Part shown: positions 1 through 9,449 of the stretch, one piece after another
Layout: each line of letters begins with the position of its first letter
Position numbering within the stretch: position 1 is the stretch's first letter
Assembly: GCF_023101665.1 (NCBI RefSeq)
Contig: NZ_CP082161.1
Coordinates: 1,178,001-1,242,000, forward strand
Length of the DNA stretch: 64,000 bases
Reading direction: 5' to 3'
Source of the DNA: Bradyrhizobium sp. 195
Lineage (GTDB): Bacteria; Pseudomonadota; Alphaproteobacteria; Rhizobiales; Xanthobacteraceae
Translations under genes and position numbers: made by a program
Notes under the pieces: generated by a model
Seen by the model: the letters and a program-made list of their open reading frames with translations, nothing else
Databases searched by the model: none
What the model was told of the DNA's origin: nothing

Positions 1-79
1 GACGACGCGCGTGCCGCGTCGATGGCTTCTTCAACATCAACCATGGGCTCACGATAGTCTCTAGCATCTGGAGTTTAGG

Positions 80-256
80 TTGCGGGCGTTGATGTTGCTG
101 CACCGGGATCCCGACAGGCTCATGCAATCCGTGATCGCAAGCCCCGCCGTGCGGGAATGGAGGGGGTTGATCGAGCATCGTGATAGGGTGGTTCGTAAGG
201 CCGGGCGCCTGCAAGGCGCGGTACAGTTGAACTATGGAACAGGGACGGCAGCATGA
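80..256 (+). CDS. Possible small protein just upstream of nifZ
   Basis: A 58-codon frame opens at a TTG with a good GGAG ribosome site seven bases upstream. It ends in a TGA that overlaps the nifZ ATG by four bases (ATGA), the arrangement expected of translationally coupled operon genes. The product is basic and soluble, with no cysteines and no motif I recognise. An in-frame TAG at 62-64 rules out a much longer frame. Alternatively the frame is the tail of a decayed gene. The overlap and ribosome site are the only support. Confidence 0.35.
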   Translation: MRALMLLHRDPDRLMQSVIASPAVREWRGLIEHRDRVVRKAGRLQGAVQLNYGTGTAA

Positions 257-573
257 GCAACATCGCCCGTGACAGTGACATCGTCGAGCTGACGGACGCC
301 CCCTTCTTTGATTATGGTGACAACGTGCGGGCCAACCGCACCATCCGTAACGACGGCACCTATGTGGGCAAGGAGATCGGTGAGGTTCTGGTCAAGAAAG
401 GCGAGCTTGGCTATGTCGTCTCGATCGGCACGTTCCTGCAACAATTTTATATCTATGGAGTCGAATTCCTCGGCTCCGGCAATCGCGTCGGCATGAAATG
501 CAAGGAGCTCGATCTAGTCACGCCAAGCCACGAAGGCGAGGAGCCGTTCTTGCCAGGAGCGGCACCCCGATGA
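253..573 (+). CDS. nifZ: NifZ, N-terminal-type domain
   Basis: This 106-residue protein matches the first NifZ domain: the core has VRANRTIRNDGTY, then a GELGYVVSIGTFLQQFYIYGVEF stretch (residues about 50-72) and a VGMKCKEL end. NifZ assists maturation of the nitrogenase MoFe protein, in particular formation of the second P-cluster. In Azotobacter one protein of about 150 residues carries two such halves; here the second half is a separate overlapping gene (ATGA at 570-573). It is probably part of a nifB-type operon entering from the left edge. The start is the ATG with GGGACGG upstream. Confidence 0.9.
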   Translation: MSNIARDSDIVELTDAPFFDYGDNVRANRTIRNDGTYVGKEIGEVLVKKGELGYVVSIGTFLQQFYIYGVEFLGSGNRVGMKCKELDLVTPSHEGEEPFLPGAAPR

Positions 574-809
574 TCGAACCAAGATCGCCAAAATACCGGT
601 CAGGCCAACGTGTCAAGGCGGCAATCGATCTGCTCAACGACGGTTCCTTTCCCGGCGCGTCGGCGGAAGAGTGTCTGGTCAGCGTCGGGTACATTGGTGA
701 GATCGTCCAGGTCGGTCGCCATACGGAAGCGAACCTACCCATTTATATGGTCGACTTCGGCAAGCACTTGGTGATTGGCTGCCTCGAGGCAGAAATCTCT
801 GCAGTCTAG
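570..809 (+). CDS. NifZ-like second domain as a separate protein
   Basis: This 79-residue product starts at the ATG that overlaps the nifZ stop by four bases. It resembles the C-terminal half of two-domain NifZ: a basic RSGQRVKAAIDLLNDG segment, a GYIGEIVQVG turn and a YMVDFGKHLVIG strand end. The same frame is open further upstream, but only because it reads through the first nifZ gene in another frame. By position and similarity it likely works with NifZ in P-cluster assembly. The split could be ancestral in this lineage or come from a frameshift in a once-fused gene. Function is inferred from the domain only. Confidence 0.72.
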   Translation: MIEPRSPKYRSGQRVKAAIDLLNDGSFPGASAEECLVSVGYIGEIVQVGRHTEANLPIYMVDFGKHLVIGCLEAEISAV

Positions 810-820
810 GATATCGCGCA

Positions 821-1180
821 ATGAACGCCGCAATCATCAGACGACATCATTCCGGATTGCCTGCGCATCCCAACGAGCTCGACCGGTGGCGGATCGTGCG
901 CGCGCTGACGAAGCGCGAGCACTACCGATATGTCTCGCCAAAGGTGACAGCGGTTGCTGGCGGCTATCTGGTCGAGAGCCCGTGCTGCTCAGGCAATATC
1001 AATGCGGAGGGCGGCCTCGTCGACGTCGCGCTGCTGCACCACGATAGGACTGGGGCGGCATGGCAGCTGCTCCGCAAAGATCACCGCAAGGGCGTCTGGG
1101 AGTGGCATTCGACCCATCAACGGCTTGGCTTGGCGACAGCGGTTCTGAACGCCGACCCTGAACGTTTGTTCTGGCAATAA
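821..1180 (+). CDS. DUF3024-type conserved protein
   Basis: The 119-residue soluble protein contains REHYRYVSPKV, VESPCCSGNINAEGG and a C-terminal RKDHRKG ... LNADPERLFWQ ending, which I recognise as the DUF3024 pattern. The paired cysteines of SPCCS could bind metal, though that is only inference. It lies 11 bases after the second nifZ gene on the same strand, so it is probably the last gene of the same transcript. Its biochemical role is unknown. Family assignment is moderately sure. Confidence 0.68.
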   Translation: MNAAIIRRHHSGLPAHPNELDRWRIVRALTKREHYRYVSPKVTAVAGGYLVESPCCSGNINAEGGLVDVALLHHDRTGAAWQLLRKDHRKGVWEWHSTHQRLGLATAVLNADPERLFWQ

Positions 1181-2253
1181 GGATTGTGGAGATGGTGCTA
1201 AGGCGACTTGACGGAGATCGAGCAGACGCTCGCCGCTATTGATATAGCCTCTGAGCCCTGCCTGATGCTCCGGCAGAAAGTTCCACATCTTGCCTTCTTG
1301 CGAGGCGTCCGACATGACGCAGAGTCCGTTCCGCCGGCTTGGAAAGTTCGACCTGCATCTGCTCGACAGTGGAGGTCACTGTGTACAGATCACGAATGAT
1401 CCACACCGCGCCGCCGGCATTGCTGGCCAAGCGCTCTGGCAAGTCATGATCAAGCAATCGTCTTCCGGTGCCAAGCTCACACAGGACGGCTAGGCCCGCG
1501 GGTTGCTTGCCATGCCGTAGTGCCCGGCCCGGGAAATATCACGATCAGGTCGCTCGCTCGTTCATCGGGTCCATGAGGCGGGGGCAGGCATGGTCTCGCA
1601 GAAATGTCCGCTGAAGGCGGAATTGCCTGTGTATCTCAACGCGGCTTATTAAACCAAGGATACTGCGGTAGATCAAATTTGGATGAGCGAACCGTGCTCG
1701 ATCAGCTGACGAGGAGTAACGGTCAGGCATTGCAAGAGTTGCCTTTGTGAGTACTCGCCCTTAAGTCCGCAGGACTTCAGAAAATAGGAGAAGACGTTTG
1801 CTCTTCGCGCGGTAACGCCGTGCACTCGCCGTGAAGGCCGGTTGATGATGCGCGCGCAAGTAAGGCAGTGCGACTGTCCCGGCCGATCCGTGCTACTCCA
1901 TCAATAGTATTGGCCCCTGGACATATCATTACTACGAAATTGATGAGTGAAGGCGGCGCATTCAAGCAAGAAGCGCTTTTCGAGTTGTTTTTCGAAGACG
2001 CATCGAGCGTCCCCTCTCTATGGCTTGCTTCCATGTTGAAGGGGCTGACGTGCACGTCGAAAATCGGGTTTGTCACGCGGATAAAGATCCAGAGGACAGA
2101 GGACAAATTCGCGTGTAGTTCCAGCTCTTATCTCGAAGAGAAAAATCGCTTGAGCGGTTGTCGACGACCATTGATGTGGTAATGGGAAGCAGTTGCGTGT
2201 TCGCCAAAAACAAGGCGCTACAGGCAAATGTGCAAAGCGAAATCGGAGAACAC
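1181..2253. other. Gap with no supported gene
   Basis: About 1.07 kb with only short overlapping frames on both strands and no family I recognise. Frames at 1314-1493 (+) and 1868-2182 (+) are open but lack ribosome sites and protein-like composition. No convincing sigma-54 promoter, NifA site or hairpin was seen. Probably eroded sequence. Confidence 0.5.
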
Positions 2254-2427
2254 GTGGCAAAAAGCACCAAGCGCAAAGAGTATAGTAAGGATGACGTCAA
2301 GCTGCTCAAAGAGCACTCAAAGGCCCGCACCCCTGTAGCTAGGGTTTCAAAGCTTATGAAGCGATCCGAGGGCTCTCTAAGACAGAAAGCACGTACCTTG
2401 GGGATTGGCTTGGGTCACCAGCGCTGA
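2254..2427 (+). CDS. Small Myb/SANT-like helix-turn-helix protein
   Basis: The 57-residue product starts at a GTG with GGAG five bases upstream. It reads K-rich, then EYSKDDVKLLKEHSK, TPVARVSKLMKRSEGSLRQKA and a short LGIGLG end, the pattern of small rhizobial DNA-binding proteins with one Myb/SANT-like helical unit. The open frame continues upstream to 2158, but the GTG with its ribosome site is the better start. It probably binds DNA. Target and partner are unknown, and it stands alone between two gene-poor stretches. Confidence 0.62.
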   Translation: MAKSTKRKEYSKDDVKLLKEHSKARTPVARVSKLMKRSEGSLRQKARTLGIGLGHQR

Positions 2428-3334
2428 GATACGCGTGAATGTTCGGAAATTGACCGGCGTGATGATCGGACGGCCAGGCGGCTTACGACCGCCGGGCCAT
2501 CTGATCGTTTCAGGTCCCTGCGCTCGAGGGGCAGCTCGCGCGATGAACGAGCTGACCGGTTTGCCGATAGACCAGTCAATGGCCTAAACCTCGTCGATTG
2601 TCATGGTTTCAATTCAGGGACTGATAAAGCCGACTCGTTCGTCTCACTGTGCGGCTTACATCGTGAATATAGATTTACCGAGCCCGGAAATACGGTTCGC
2701 GAGCGTGCCGGCGGATCATCATCTCGGCCGGTAGACATCATTCGGCGCTGAGCCATCTCCCTCTGCGTCCATACTTCTCGAGGCGCGGCGACTGGAACCT
2801 AGTTGCCCCAAGAGGGAGCTTGGCACCATTTTTCCGAGTCCGGCGGCCGGCATCGTCGGCCTACAGCATTAGCGGCCTGCGGCTGACGCAGATCGCTCTG
2901 ATGATGCTGCCGGCCGGCAAGCCGCAGAAAGAAGGGAATAGCCGCGGTCCGGGCTACGGCGACAACATAGGAAGTCCGGCAGGAGATGTGCGTACAGCAG
3001 GCGCAGAAGCGTACAAGTATTTTGTATGTTTATGCGAAGCCGCGCCGGCATCCTCTTGTATGCGCGATCTGTTGTGAGGTGAGCAAAGCGGTGGTGAACA
3101 TTGTTCATCGCTATCATCGGGACCGTCGATTTCGCCGCCGCGATTGCCGCGCGCGGACAGCGCGGCGGCCGCGGCAGACTCCATGGCGGCAATGAGAATT
3201 GAATTGCGGGCCGCACTCGCTAGCAGCAGCCCGCATTTGCGGTAAGATCGTCTCATCTGGTATCCGACAAACGATTGAATCTGACGTCCTTCGAATGCGG
3301 GAGCTGCTCCTTGCTGCACTTTCGATATGTTGGC
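2428..3334. other. Gap with no supported gene
   Basis: About 0.9 kb of sequence with several mutually overlapping short frames and low-complexity alanine/arginine products. No recognisable gene. It lies between the small Myb-like gene and the 3' end of ahpC, so it may hold the ahpC terminator, but I could not define a stem followed by a T-run. Confidence 0.45.
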
Positions 3335-3889
3335 TCAGGCAATTTTGAGCGTGTCGCCGCCGATTTCGCGGTTGCAAGGGCAGAGCTCATCAGTCTGTAT
3401 CGCATCCAGAACGCGTAACGTGTCCGTCGGGCTGCGGCCGACATTGAGGCTTGTCGCATAGACATGCTGGATCGTGTTCTCAGGATCGACGATGAAGGTG
3501 TAGCGATGCGCGATGCCATCTCGCGATCGCACGCCAAGGCCATCGACCAGTGCGCCCTTGGTGTCGGCAAACTGCCAGATCGATAGACGGTGCAGATCCT
3601 TGTGCTCACGCCGCCAGGCGAGCTTGCAGAACTCGTTATCGGTCGAGCCACCAAGCACGACTGCATCGCGATCGGCGAAATGCTTGGACAGGCGAGCAAA
3701 CTCAGCGATTTCGGTTGGGCAGACGAATGTGAAATCCTTCGGGTAAAAGAAGATGACTTTCCATTTTCCGGGGAAACTCCTCTCAGTCAGCGTCTCGAAG
3801 GCGCTCTGCCCGTTCTCCTCTTGCAGGTGAAAGCCGGGCTTCACGCCTGTGATGTCGAAGGGCGGCAACTTACTTCCAATTCCAGGCAT
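3335..3889 (-). CDS. ahpC: AhpC/Prx-family peroxiredoxin
   Basis: This 184-residue typical two-cysteine peroxiredoxin reduces hydrogen peroxide and organic peroxides in the cytoplasm. The peroxidatic cysteine lies in DFTFVCPTE (about residue 57). A C-terminal ELCPCNREIGGD carries the resolving cysteine (about 171-173), and GGSTDNEFCKLAW and HRYTFIVDPE follow the family pattern. The ATG at 3889 gives the usual MPGIGSKLPPF start; the longer upstream frame would run into the promoter. It is transcribed away from nifH. A sigma-54 promoter lies 52 bases upstream and the nearest NifA site sits between the two genes, so it is likely made with nitrogenase in bacteroids. Confidence 0.93.
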   Translation of the reverse strand: MPGIGSKLPPFDITGVKPGFHLQEENGQSAFETLTERSFPGKWKVIFFYPKDFTFVCPTEIAEFARLSKHFADRDAVVLGGSTDNEFCKLAWRREHKDLHRLSIWQFADTKGALVDGLGVRSRDGIAHRYTFIVDPENTIQHVYATSLNVGRSPTDTLRVLDAIQTDELCPCNREIGGDTLKIA

Positions 3890-3940
3890 ATTGTCCTCAC
3901 AACATCGCGTCACACGGAAACAGCGTTCCGGGACTGGCAA

Positions 3941-3956
3941 AGCAAGCGATATGCCA
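3941..3956 (-). promoter_or_regulatory. Sigma-54 (-24/-12) promoter of ahpC
   Basis: On the minus strand the sequence reads TGGCATATCGCTTGCT, with the invariant GG and GC dinucleotides ten bases apart and both consensus halves kept. It lies 52 bases before the ahpC ATG and points toward it. No second NifA site was found between it and the one at 4167-4182. Confidence 0.75.
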
Positions 3957-4166
3957 CCCGATCTGACGGCAAGTACCCATCATGCCGGTCGTGGAACATT
4001 CGCCTTTAATGATGGCGGTGTCCTCGAAGCCCATCTGCACCGTGTGGTCTCCTCAATTGCCTCGAGCTTACGGCCCGGCATTCCCCGTTCCGCGCTCTTT
4101 CGCCCGAGACTCGTAGTGGAATCCACGCGTCGGGCGTTGTCGGGTTTGTCTCAGAGCTCTTGCCGC

Positions 4167-4182
4167 TGTCGGGTCCGCCACA
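4167..4182. promoter_or_regulatory. NifA upstream activator site (nifH, possibly ahpC)
   Basis: TGT-CGGGTCCGCC-ACA fits the TGT-N10-ACA NifA-binding consensus exactly. It lies 68 bases upstream of the nifH -24 element and about 210 bases from the divergent ahpC promoter. The site is palindromic, so either promoter could be reached by DNA looping. Confidence 0.8.
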
Positions 4183-4249
4183 GCATCCAGTCTCGGACAC
4201 TGCGCTATTAGTCGAGCCTAGTCAGATGCTTAACGCGCTTGCGAACGAA

Positions 4250-4265
4250 TGGCACGCCAGTTGCT
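4250..4265 (+). promoter_or_regulatory. Sigma-54 (-24/-12) promoter of nifH
   Basis: TGGCACGCCAGTTGCT is a full match to the sigma-54 consensus (TGGCACG-N4-TTGCT). It lies about 160 bases before nifH, leaving a leader of about 145 bases. Confidence 0.93.
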
Positions 4266-4362
4266 AACTGGATGCAGCAACAACGAGTGAGGGCTGAGGG
4301 CACGCCGACGCCGATGGCGAGCGATGGCCTCCTTCCCGAAACCCGTGTGCCCACGTTTCTGA

Positions 4363-5313
<951 letters not shown>

Positions 5314-5379
5314 TTCATGTTGTCGGCCTTCTCGACCGGGGAAGGCCGACATCGTCCACTCAGAAGCTGGGGGACCTTC

Positions 5380-6108
5380 ATGATTGGCACACAAAGCAAA
5401 TTGGCCGATACGATGTCATCTCCTGTATCAGCAGCTCACATCGCCGAGCAGCGCGATGCAAGTGAGCTCTACGGGCTTCTGACCGGGCGCCATCCAACAG
5501 AAGTCGACATCAGCGACGATGACGATTTCGATCGCCATGTGCTCGCTTGCGTTCTCGCCGCATCCGCTATGGATGGCGGCCAACTTCCCGAACGGGCTGG
5601 CTTGACTAACCAGGAGCTCGATGCGCTCTTGGTGCAATACTTCCCATCCACCCCGGTCAGGAGTTGTACCTGGCGCGAACAGTCCGCGTTACCGGCTCCT
5701 GACGAGACGATTATGGTGCGCGACCTCCTGCTTGCGCAACGTTCCACTCATGGCGAGGTCGGCGGCTGGCTCGCGACGATGATCGCGCGGCGCGCCATGG
5801 AGCCTAATCACCTGTGGGAAGATCTCGGTCTGCGGGAGCGGGACGAATTGTCCCGCCTCCTGATGCGCCATTTCGGGCCGCTGGCGGCTCGCAACACCAA
5901 GAACATGCGCTGGAAGCGCTTCTTCTATCGCACGCTATGCGAAGATGACGGTCTGGTGATGTGTACCACGCCAGTCTGCACGGAATGCAATGATTTTGAT
6001 CTTTGCTTCGGCGAGGAGAGCGGGAAGAGCCGGATGGCCGGACGCCGGCGGGATCATCTGCGTCGTCTCGATGACTCAGTCCAAGCCATCCCAAGTTCGC
6101 AAGACTGA
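5380..6108 (+). CDS. nifQ: NifQ, molybdenum donor for FeMo-co synthesis
   Basis: The 242-residue product has the diagnostic C-terminal cysteine cluster C-TTPV-C-TE-C-NDFDL-C (Cx4Cx2Cx5C), which in NifQ holds an Mo-Fe-S cluster and passes molybdenum to NifEN/NifH during cofactor assembly. The central LLMRHFGPLAARNTKNMRWKRF region also fits. The start at 5380 has GGGGGA a few bases upstream; the open frame extends to 5317 but without a better ribosome site. It begins 66 bases after nifH and is almost surely read from the nifH promoter. Confidence 0.95.
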   Translation: MIGTQSKLADTMSSPVSAAHIAEQRDASELYGLLTGRHPTEVDISDDDDFDRHVLACVLAASAMDGGQLPERAGLTNQELDALLVQYFPSTPVRSCTWREQSALPAPDETIMVRDLLLAQRSTHGEVGGWLATMIARRAMEPNHLWEDLGLRERDELSRLLMRHFGPLAARNTKNMRWKRFFYRTLCEDDGLVMCTTPVCTECNDFDLCFGEESGKSRMAGRRRDHLRRLDDSVQAIPSSQD

Positions 6109-6577
6109 GCTCATAATGGATGCCCCCTCCTCGGCGCGAGTCCCGGTGTATCGGACGACCTTTCGGCCAGCTGCCACATGACGAGACTGAGGGTTTGAAA
6201 AGACACCGGGGTAAACAACTTTGCGCAGGCGGCCTAAGCAGGACGCGGCGGCGCCTAATGATCGCGGCTTGATAACTGGCGGAGGCGACCGTCACATTTG
6301 CCGCCGAGATGTTCTATGTTGACGCGCGATCGACGCCAACATCCGCCTCTCGATCGCGCCCCGCTGAACTTGTTTACGAACACTGACTTGTGGTTGGACC
6401 GAACCCGATGGCTCAAAACTCTTCTTCGATAAGCGCCGGAATGCACGCGCCTTCCCCGAAGTGCTGCAGCTTGAGGTGATGCCCGAACCGTTGGCCGGCT
6501 AGCAAGCTTCCAAGCTCGCCGCGTGCCTTCAGCTCGGTGGCAAGCGCACCGAACCTGGCGCTCCGCCGTTTCCACCC
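6109..6577. other. Intergenic region between nifQ and the nifV promoter
   Basis: About 470 bases. A minus-strand frame at 6413-6622 has reasonably protein-like composition but overlaps the NifA site of nifV and has no recognisable family. No clear terminator hairpin with a T-run after nifQ was found. Confidence 0.4.
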
Positions 6578-6593
6578 TGTCGGATTTGCGACA
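6578..6593. promoter_or_regulatory. NifA upstream activator site of nifV
   Basis: TGT-CGGATTTGCG-ACA matches TGT-N10-ACA. It lies 57 bases upstream of the -24 element, a little closer than usual for NifA sites but workable. Confidence 0.78.
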
Positions 6594-6650
6594 CACCCGA
6601 CTAATCTGAAATTCGGCGTCATTCACAGGTTCTTGGGAATTCGAGCGGGT

Positions 6651-6666
6651 TGGCACAGCAGTTGCT
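6651..6666 (+). promoter_or_regulatory. Sigma-54 (-24/-12) promoter of nifV-nifW
   Basis: TGGCACAGCAGTTGCT keeps the GG-N10-GC core and both halves of the consensus. The nifV ATG follows 34 bases later. The promoter shows that any nifV start codon upstream of about 6680 would be outside the transcript. Confidence 0.9.
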
Positions 6667-6700
6667 GAACAGCTTCCGGAATAAACATACGGAGCCGCTG

Positions 6701-7959
6701 ATGGCGTTCGCCGCCGCAACCACCGGGCCCGACAAAGATCGGTCGAGGTCCATAGTCCTTAATGACACCACCTTGCGCGACGGCGAACAGACACCCGGCG
6801 TGGCCTTCACGACACCGGAAAAGGTCTCGATCGCGCGTGCGCTGGCCGCGACCGGAGTCACGGAGATCGAGGCCGGAACGCCGGCGATGGGTCAGGAAGA
6901 GATTACCGCGATCCGAGCGGTCGCCGAAGCGGGCCTTGCGGCCACGATCATCGGCTGGTGCCGGATGAAACCCGCGGACGTCGATGCGGCGATCGAGGCC
7001 GGTGTTTCGATGGTCAGCCTTTCGATTCCATCGTCCGACGTGCAGATTGCGGCGAAACTCGGTGGCGGCCGCTTGGCCGCGCTGGAGCGGGTGAAGCGCG
7101 TCATGGCCTATGCTCGCACCAAGGGACTGGATGTTGCGGTGGGTGGCGAAGACTCCTCGCGTGCCGATGTCAACTTCCTGATCGACCTGATCGCAATCGC
7201 CAAGGCGGCCGGCGCGCGGCGCTTTCGTGTCGCAGATACGCTGAGCGTGCTCGATCCCGACGCGTCCTTCGCGCTCGTGGCCGCACTGCGCGCCAGCACC
7301 GATCTCGAGCTCGAATTCCACGGCCATGACGATCTTGGGCTGGCGACGGCTAATACGCTGGTGCCGATCAAGGCCGCTGCGACGTACGCCTCTGTGACGG
7401 TCATTGGACTGGGCGAGCGAGCCGGCAATGCGCCGCTGGAGGAAGTTGCCGTCGCAGTTAGGCAGCTCTACGGCCGTGATACCGGCGTGCTGCTATCCGA
7501 ACTGGAAAAACTCGCGGCCGCCGCTACAGCCGCAGCGTGCCGCACCATTGCGCTCAACAAGGCGATTGTCGGCGAGCATGTCTTTACCCATGAATCCGGC
7601 ATCCACGTCGATGGGCTGGTAAAAGACCGGCCCACCTATCCAAGCGCTGGACCCGGGGTTGCTCGGCCCCTCCCACCGCATTGTGATCGGCAAGCATTCA
7701 GGCCTTGCCGCTATCACTTCGCTCTTGTCCGAGTTGCAGCTTTCGGTCACCGCCGAGCAAACCGAAACCATTCTCGCGCACGTCAGGAAGCATGCCATCG
7801 AGCACAAAGGCCCGGTTTCCCAGGAAACGGTGGTGGCGATCTGGCGCGACATTCACGAGAGATCGCTCGTCAACCGAGCGCGATCGGGTGGTCAGCCATG
7901 CGCATCGCGCGATCAGGTTGGAACATTCGAGCCAGGACGGTTTCTCGGCGCGGATCTAA
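6701..7959 (+). pseudogene. nifV: Homocitrate synthase NifV, frameshifted
   Basis: NifV condenses acetyl-CoA and 2-oxoglutarate to homocitrate, the organic ligand of FeMo-co. The first 310 or so codons are intact and typical: [16 protein letters not shown] (metal-binding N-terminal motif), [28 protein letters not shown] and [13 protein letters not shown]. Near 7639 an extra C in TATCCAAGCG shifts the frame. The remaining product ([20 protein letters not shown], then [19 protein letters not shown]) continues in the next frame to about 7870. Correcting only this base would run the frame to 8147, into nifW, so a second change before 7957 is likely. The start at 6701 has GGAG six bases upstream and follows the promoter. 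The cause may be real decay or a sequencing error. Confidence 0.85.
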
Positions 7960-7971
7960 TGGAGGTTGAGA

Positions 7972-8304
7972 ATGACGACGGACGGGATCCTTTCGCAATT
8001 GAACAAGGCCTCGGCGGCAGAGGAGTTTTTTGCACTGCTCGGCGTCGAGTACGATGCGAAAATCATCGACGTAGCGCGCCTTCATATTCTGCGTCGCATG
8101 GGGCAATATCTCGCGGGCGAGGAGCTTACCGGTGCATCCGATTCTGACATCGCCTCGCGTTGCAAGGCCACGCTTGAGCGCGCCTATGCCGACTTCGTCA
8201 CGTCCTCGCCGATCGAACAGCGCGTGTTCAAGGTCCTGAAGGATGCGGCCGCACCACAACCGAACAAGCATCCAGCATTGGTGCAGCTCGGTTCTTTGGA
8301 GTGA
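7972..8304 (+). CDS. nifW: NifW, nitrogenase-stabilising/protective protein
   Basis: The 110-residue product matches NifW: LNKASAAEEFFALLGVEYD at the N-terminus and LERAYADFVTSSPIEQRVFKVLK near the C-terminus. NifW binds the MoFe protein and helps keep it active or assembled in the presence of oxygen. The ATG has GGAGG six bases upstream. It directly follows nifV and is probably transcribed from the nifV promoter. Nothing looks disrupted. Confidence 0.95.
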   Translation: MTTDGILSQLNKASAAEEFFALLGVEYDAKIIDVARLHILRRMGQYLAGEELTGASDSDIASRCKATLERAYADFVTSSPIEQRVFKVLKDAAAPQPNKHPALVQLGSLE

Positions 8305-8542
8305 ATTGAGTTTGTATCTCGTGCTCCGGAGCGTGAAGGTTCAGAGAACCTGCGAACCACCCAGGGCGTCGAATTAAAATGGAAGTTGCAGTTACGGCCT
8401 CGCGGATCCGCAGCTTGGACACTCGGCTCCTTAAGGTAATCACGGCTCAGCCCGGATATTTCCGTCGTTTCAAGCTGGTGCCCATGGTGCACCTATCTCC
8501 TGCAATGGTACGCCGGCAGCGGGAGCGCGGATGACTGTCTTC

Positions 8543-8558
8543 TGTCGCATTCCGGACA
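8543..8558. promoter_or_regulatory. NifA upstream activator site of the fix operon
   Basis: TGT-CGCATTCCGG-ACA fits TGT-N10-ACA exactly and sits 107 bases upstream of the -24 element at 8666. Confidence 0.8.
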
Positions 8559-8665
8559 CGGGTCCAGCACGGTTACCGAATGTTCCGATCCTCGTGAGAG
8601 GCTGCCAATCCGATTTCCTTGAGTAAGATTCTGTATTGGCGGTCAATTTTCATAGTATGCGCAAT

Positions 8666-8681
8666 TGGTACGACAATTGCT
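8666..8681 (+). promoter_or_regulatory. Sigma-54 (-24/-12) promoter of the fix operon
   Basis: TGGTACGACAATTGCT matches TGGYACG-N4-TTGCT. The first coding-like start downstream (8712) is the decayed fixA. The first intact gene, fixB, begins about 770 bases after the promoter. Confidence 0.85.
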
Positions 8682-8711
8682 GACACATGCTCAGCTAGTC
8701 TGGAGAAGCGA

Positions 8712-9437
8712 ATGCACATCTTGGTCCGCATCGAGTTTGTTTTTGACGCCGCGCAGTTTCGCGCGCGCTGCCTGTCGGCATCATGATGCGTCGCGACGCC
8801 AAAGCGATGGTTGCATATTCCGGCCTGGCTGAGCTGAAAGCTGCGCTTGATCCGCGCCAAAGATTCGTCGACGAAATCACTCCCGTTGGCCGATCTATGG
8901 CCGAGGTTTCCCGGGGGGAGCCCTTGCTCTCCAGCGCCGGTCGCGCGGCGCCGTTGACGGGCGGCTTCACCGCCGGCCCTCGTGCCCTCGCCAAGAGTTG
9001 CGGGCGTGTCGCTGCAATCGGCAAGATTGCGAGGGCATTCGGAGTAATGGATCGCGTTTTCACCGGCAAGCTCGCGGCCGACAATGGCACCAGCCGAGCC
9101 TCTGGCAGGTCCTCGATCTGTTCCAACTCGGTTGCATCTCGAAGATGAGGGGAGACCAATCGATCGGCTCGCGTGACCGGGCGGTTGCGTGCCTCACTTG
9201 TTCCATTGCCAAATGGTGGCCCCAGAATGCCGAACCCGGAAAGAAACCCAAGCGGCGTGCTTCCGGGCTCGTCGACAAAGGTCCAGCAATGGGTGTCTCG
9301 GCCCCGCGCTGCTGCCAGGCGGTGTTGAAAAAATGGCGGCGGGCACGCGGCCGCACTCTTAACTGAAGCAATCTTCACGCGCGAATTCAAAGCTGGAGGC
9401 GGAGCACGCTTCGCTGGCGAGCCGCTACTGAACACGG
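8712..9437 (+). pseudogene. fixA: Decayed fixA (electron-transfer flavoprotein beta-type)
   Basis: The stretch between the fix promoter and fixB is an eroded fixA. The start gives MHILVRIEFVFDAAQ, compared with the family start MHIVVCIKQVPDSAQ. Then, in another frame, come IMMRRDAKAMVAYSGLAELK, a GGFTAGPRALAKSC region, and IGKIARAFGVMDRVFTGK (positions about 9018-9071), which parallels the FixA segment ending in PDIVFTGK. After a frame change, VLDLFQLGCISKM follows (FixA LDLLQLTYVSKI), and near 9360-9400 LLTEAIFTREFK matches the FixA C-terminus. At least three frame changes and stop codons break it. FixA pairs with FixB, so a working fixA must lie elsewhere, as it does in Bradyrhizobium. Confidence 0.8.
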
Positions 9438-9449
9438 ATGGGAGTACAG

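Noticed and set aside
1460-1485. TGGCAC on the minus strand as a sigma-54 promoter
   Set aside because: The nearest TTGC is too far away; the GG-N10-GC spacing is not kept.
4006-4200. Minus-strand frame of 64 codons with a cysteine-rich start between ahpC and nifH
   Set aside because: It covers the NifA site and lies where the divergent regulatory region must be; no ribosome site or family.
6413-6622. Minus-strand frame of 69 codons before nifV
   Set aside because: Composition is protein-like, but it overlaps the nifV NifA site and matches no family I know; kept only as a note in the gap entry.
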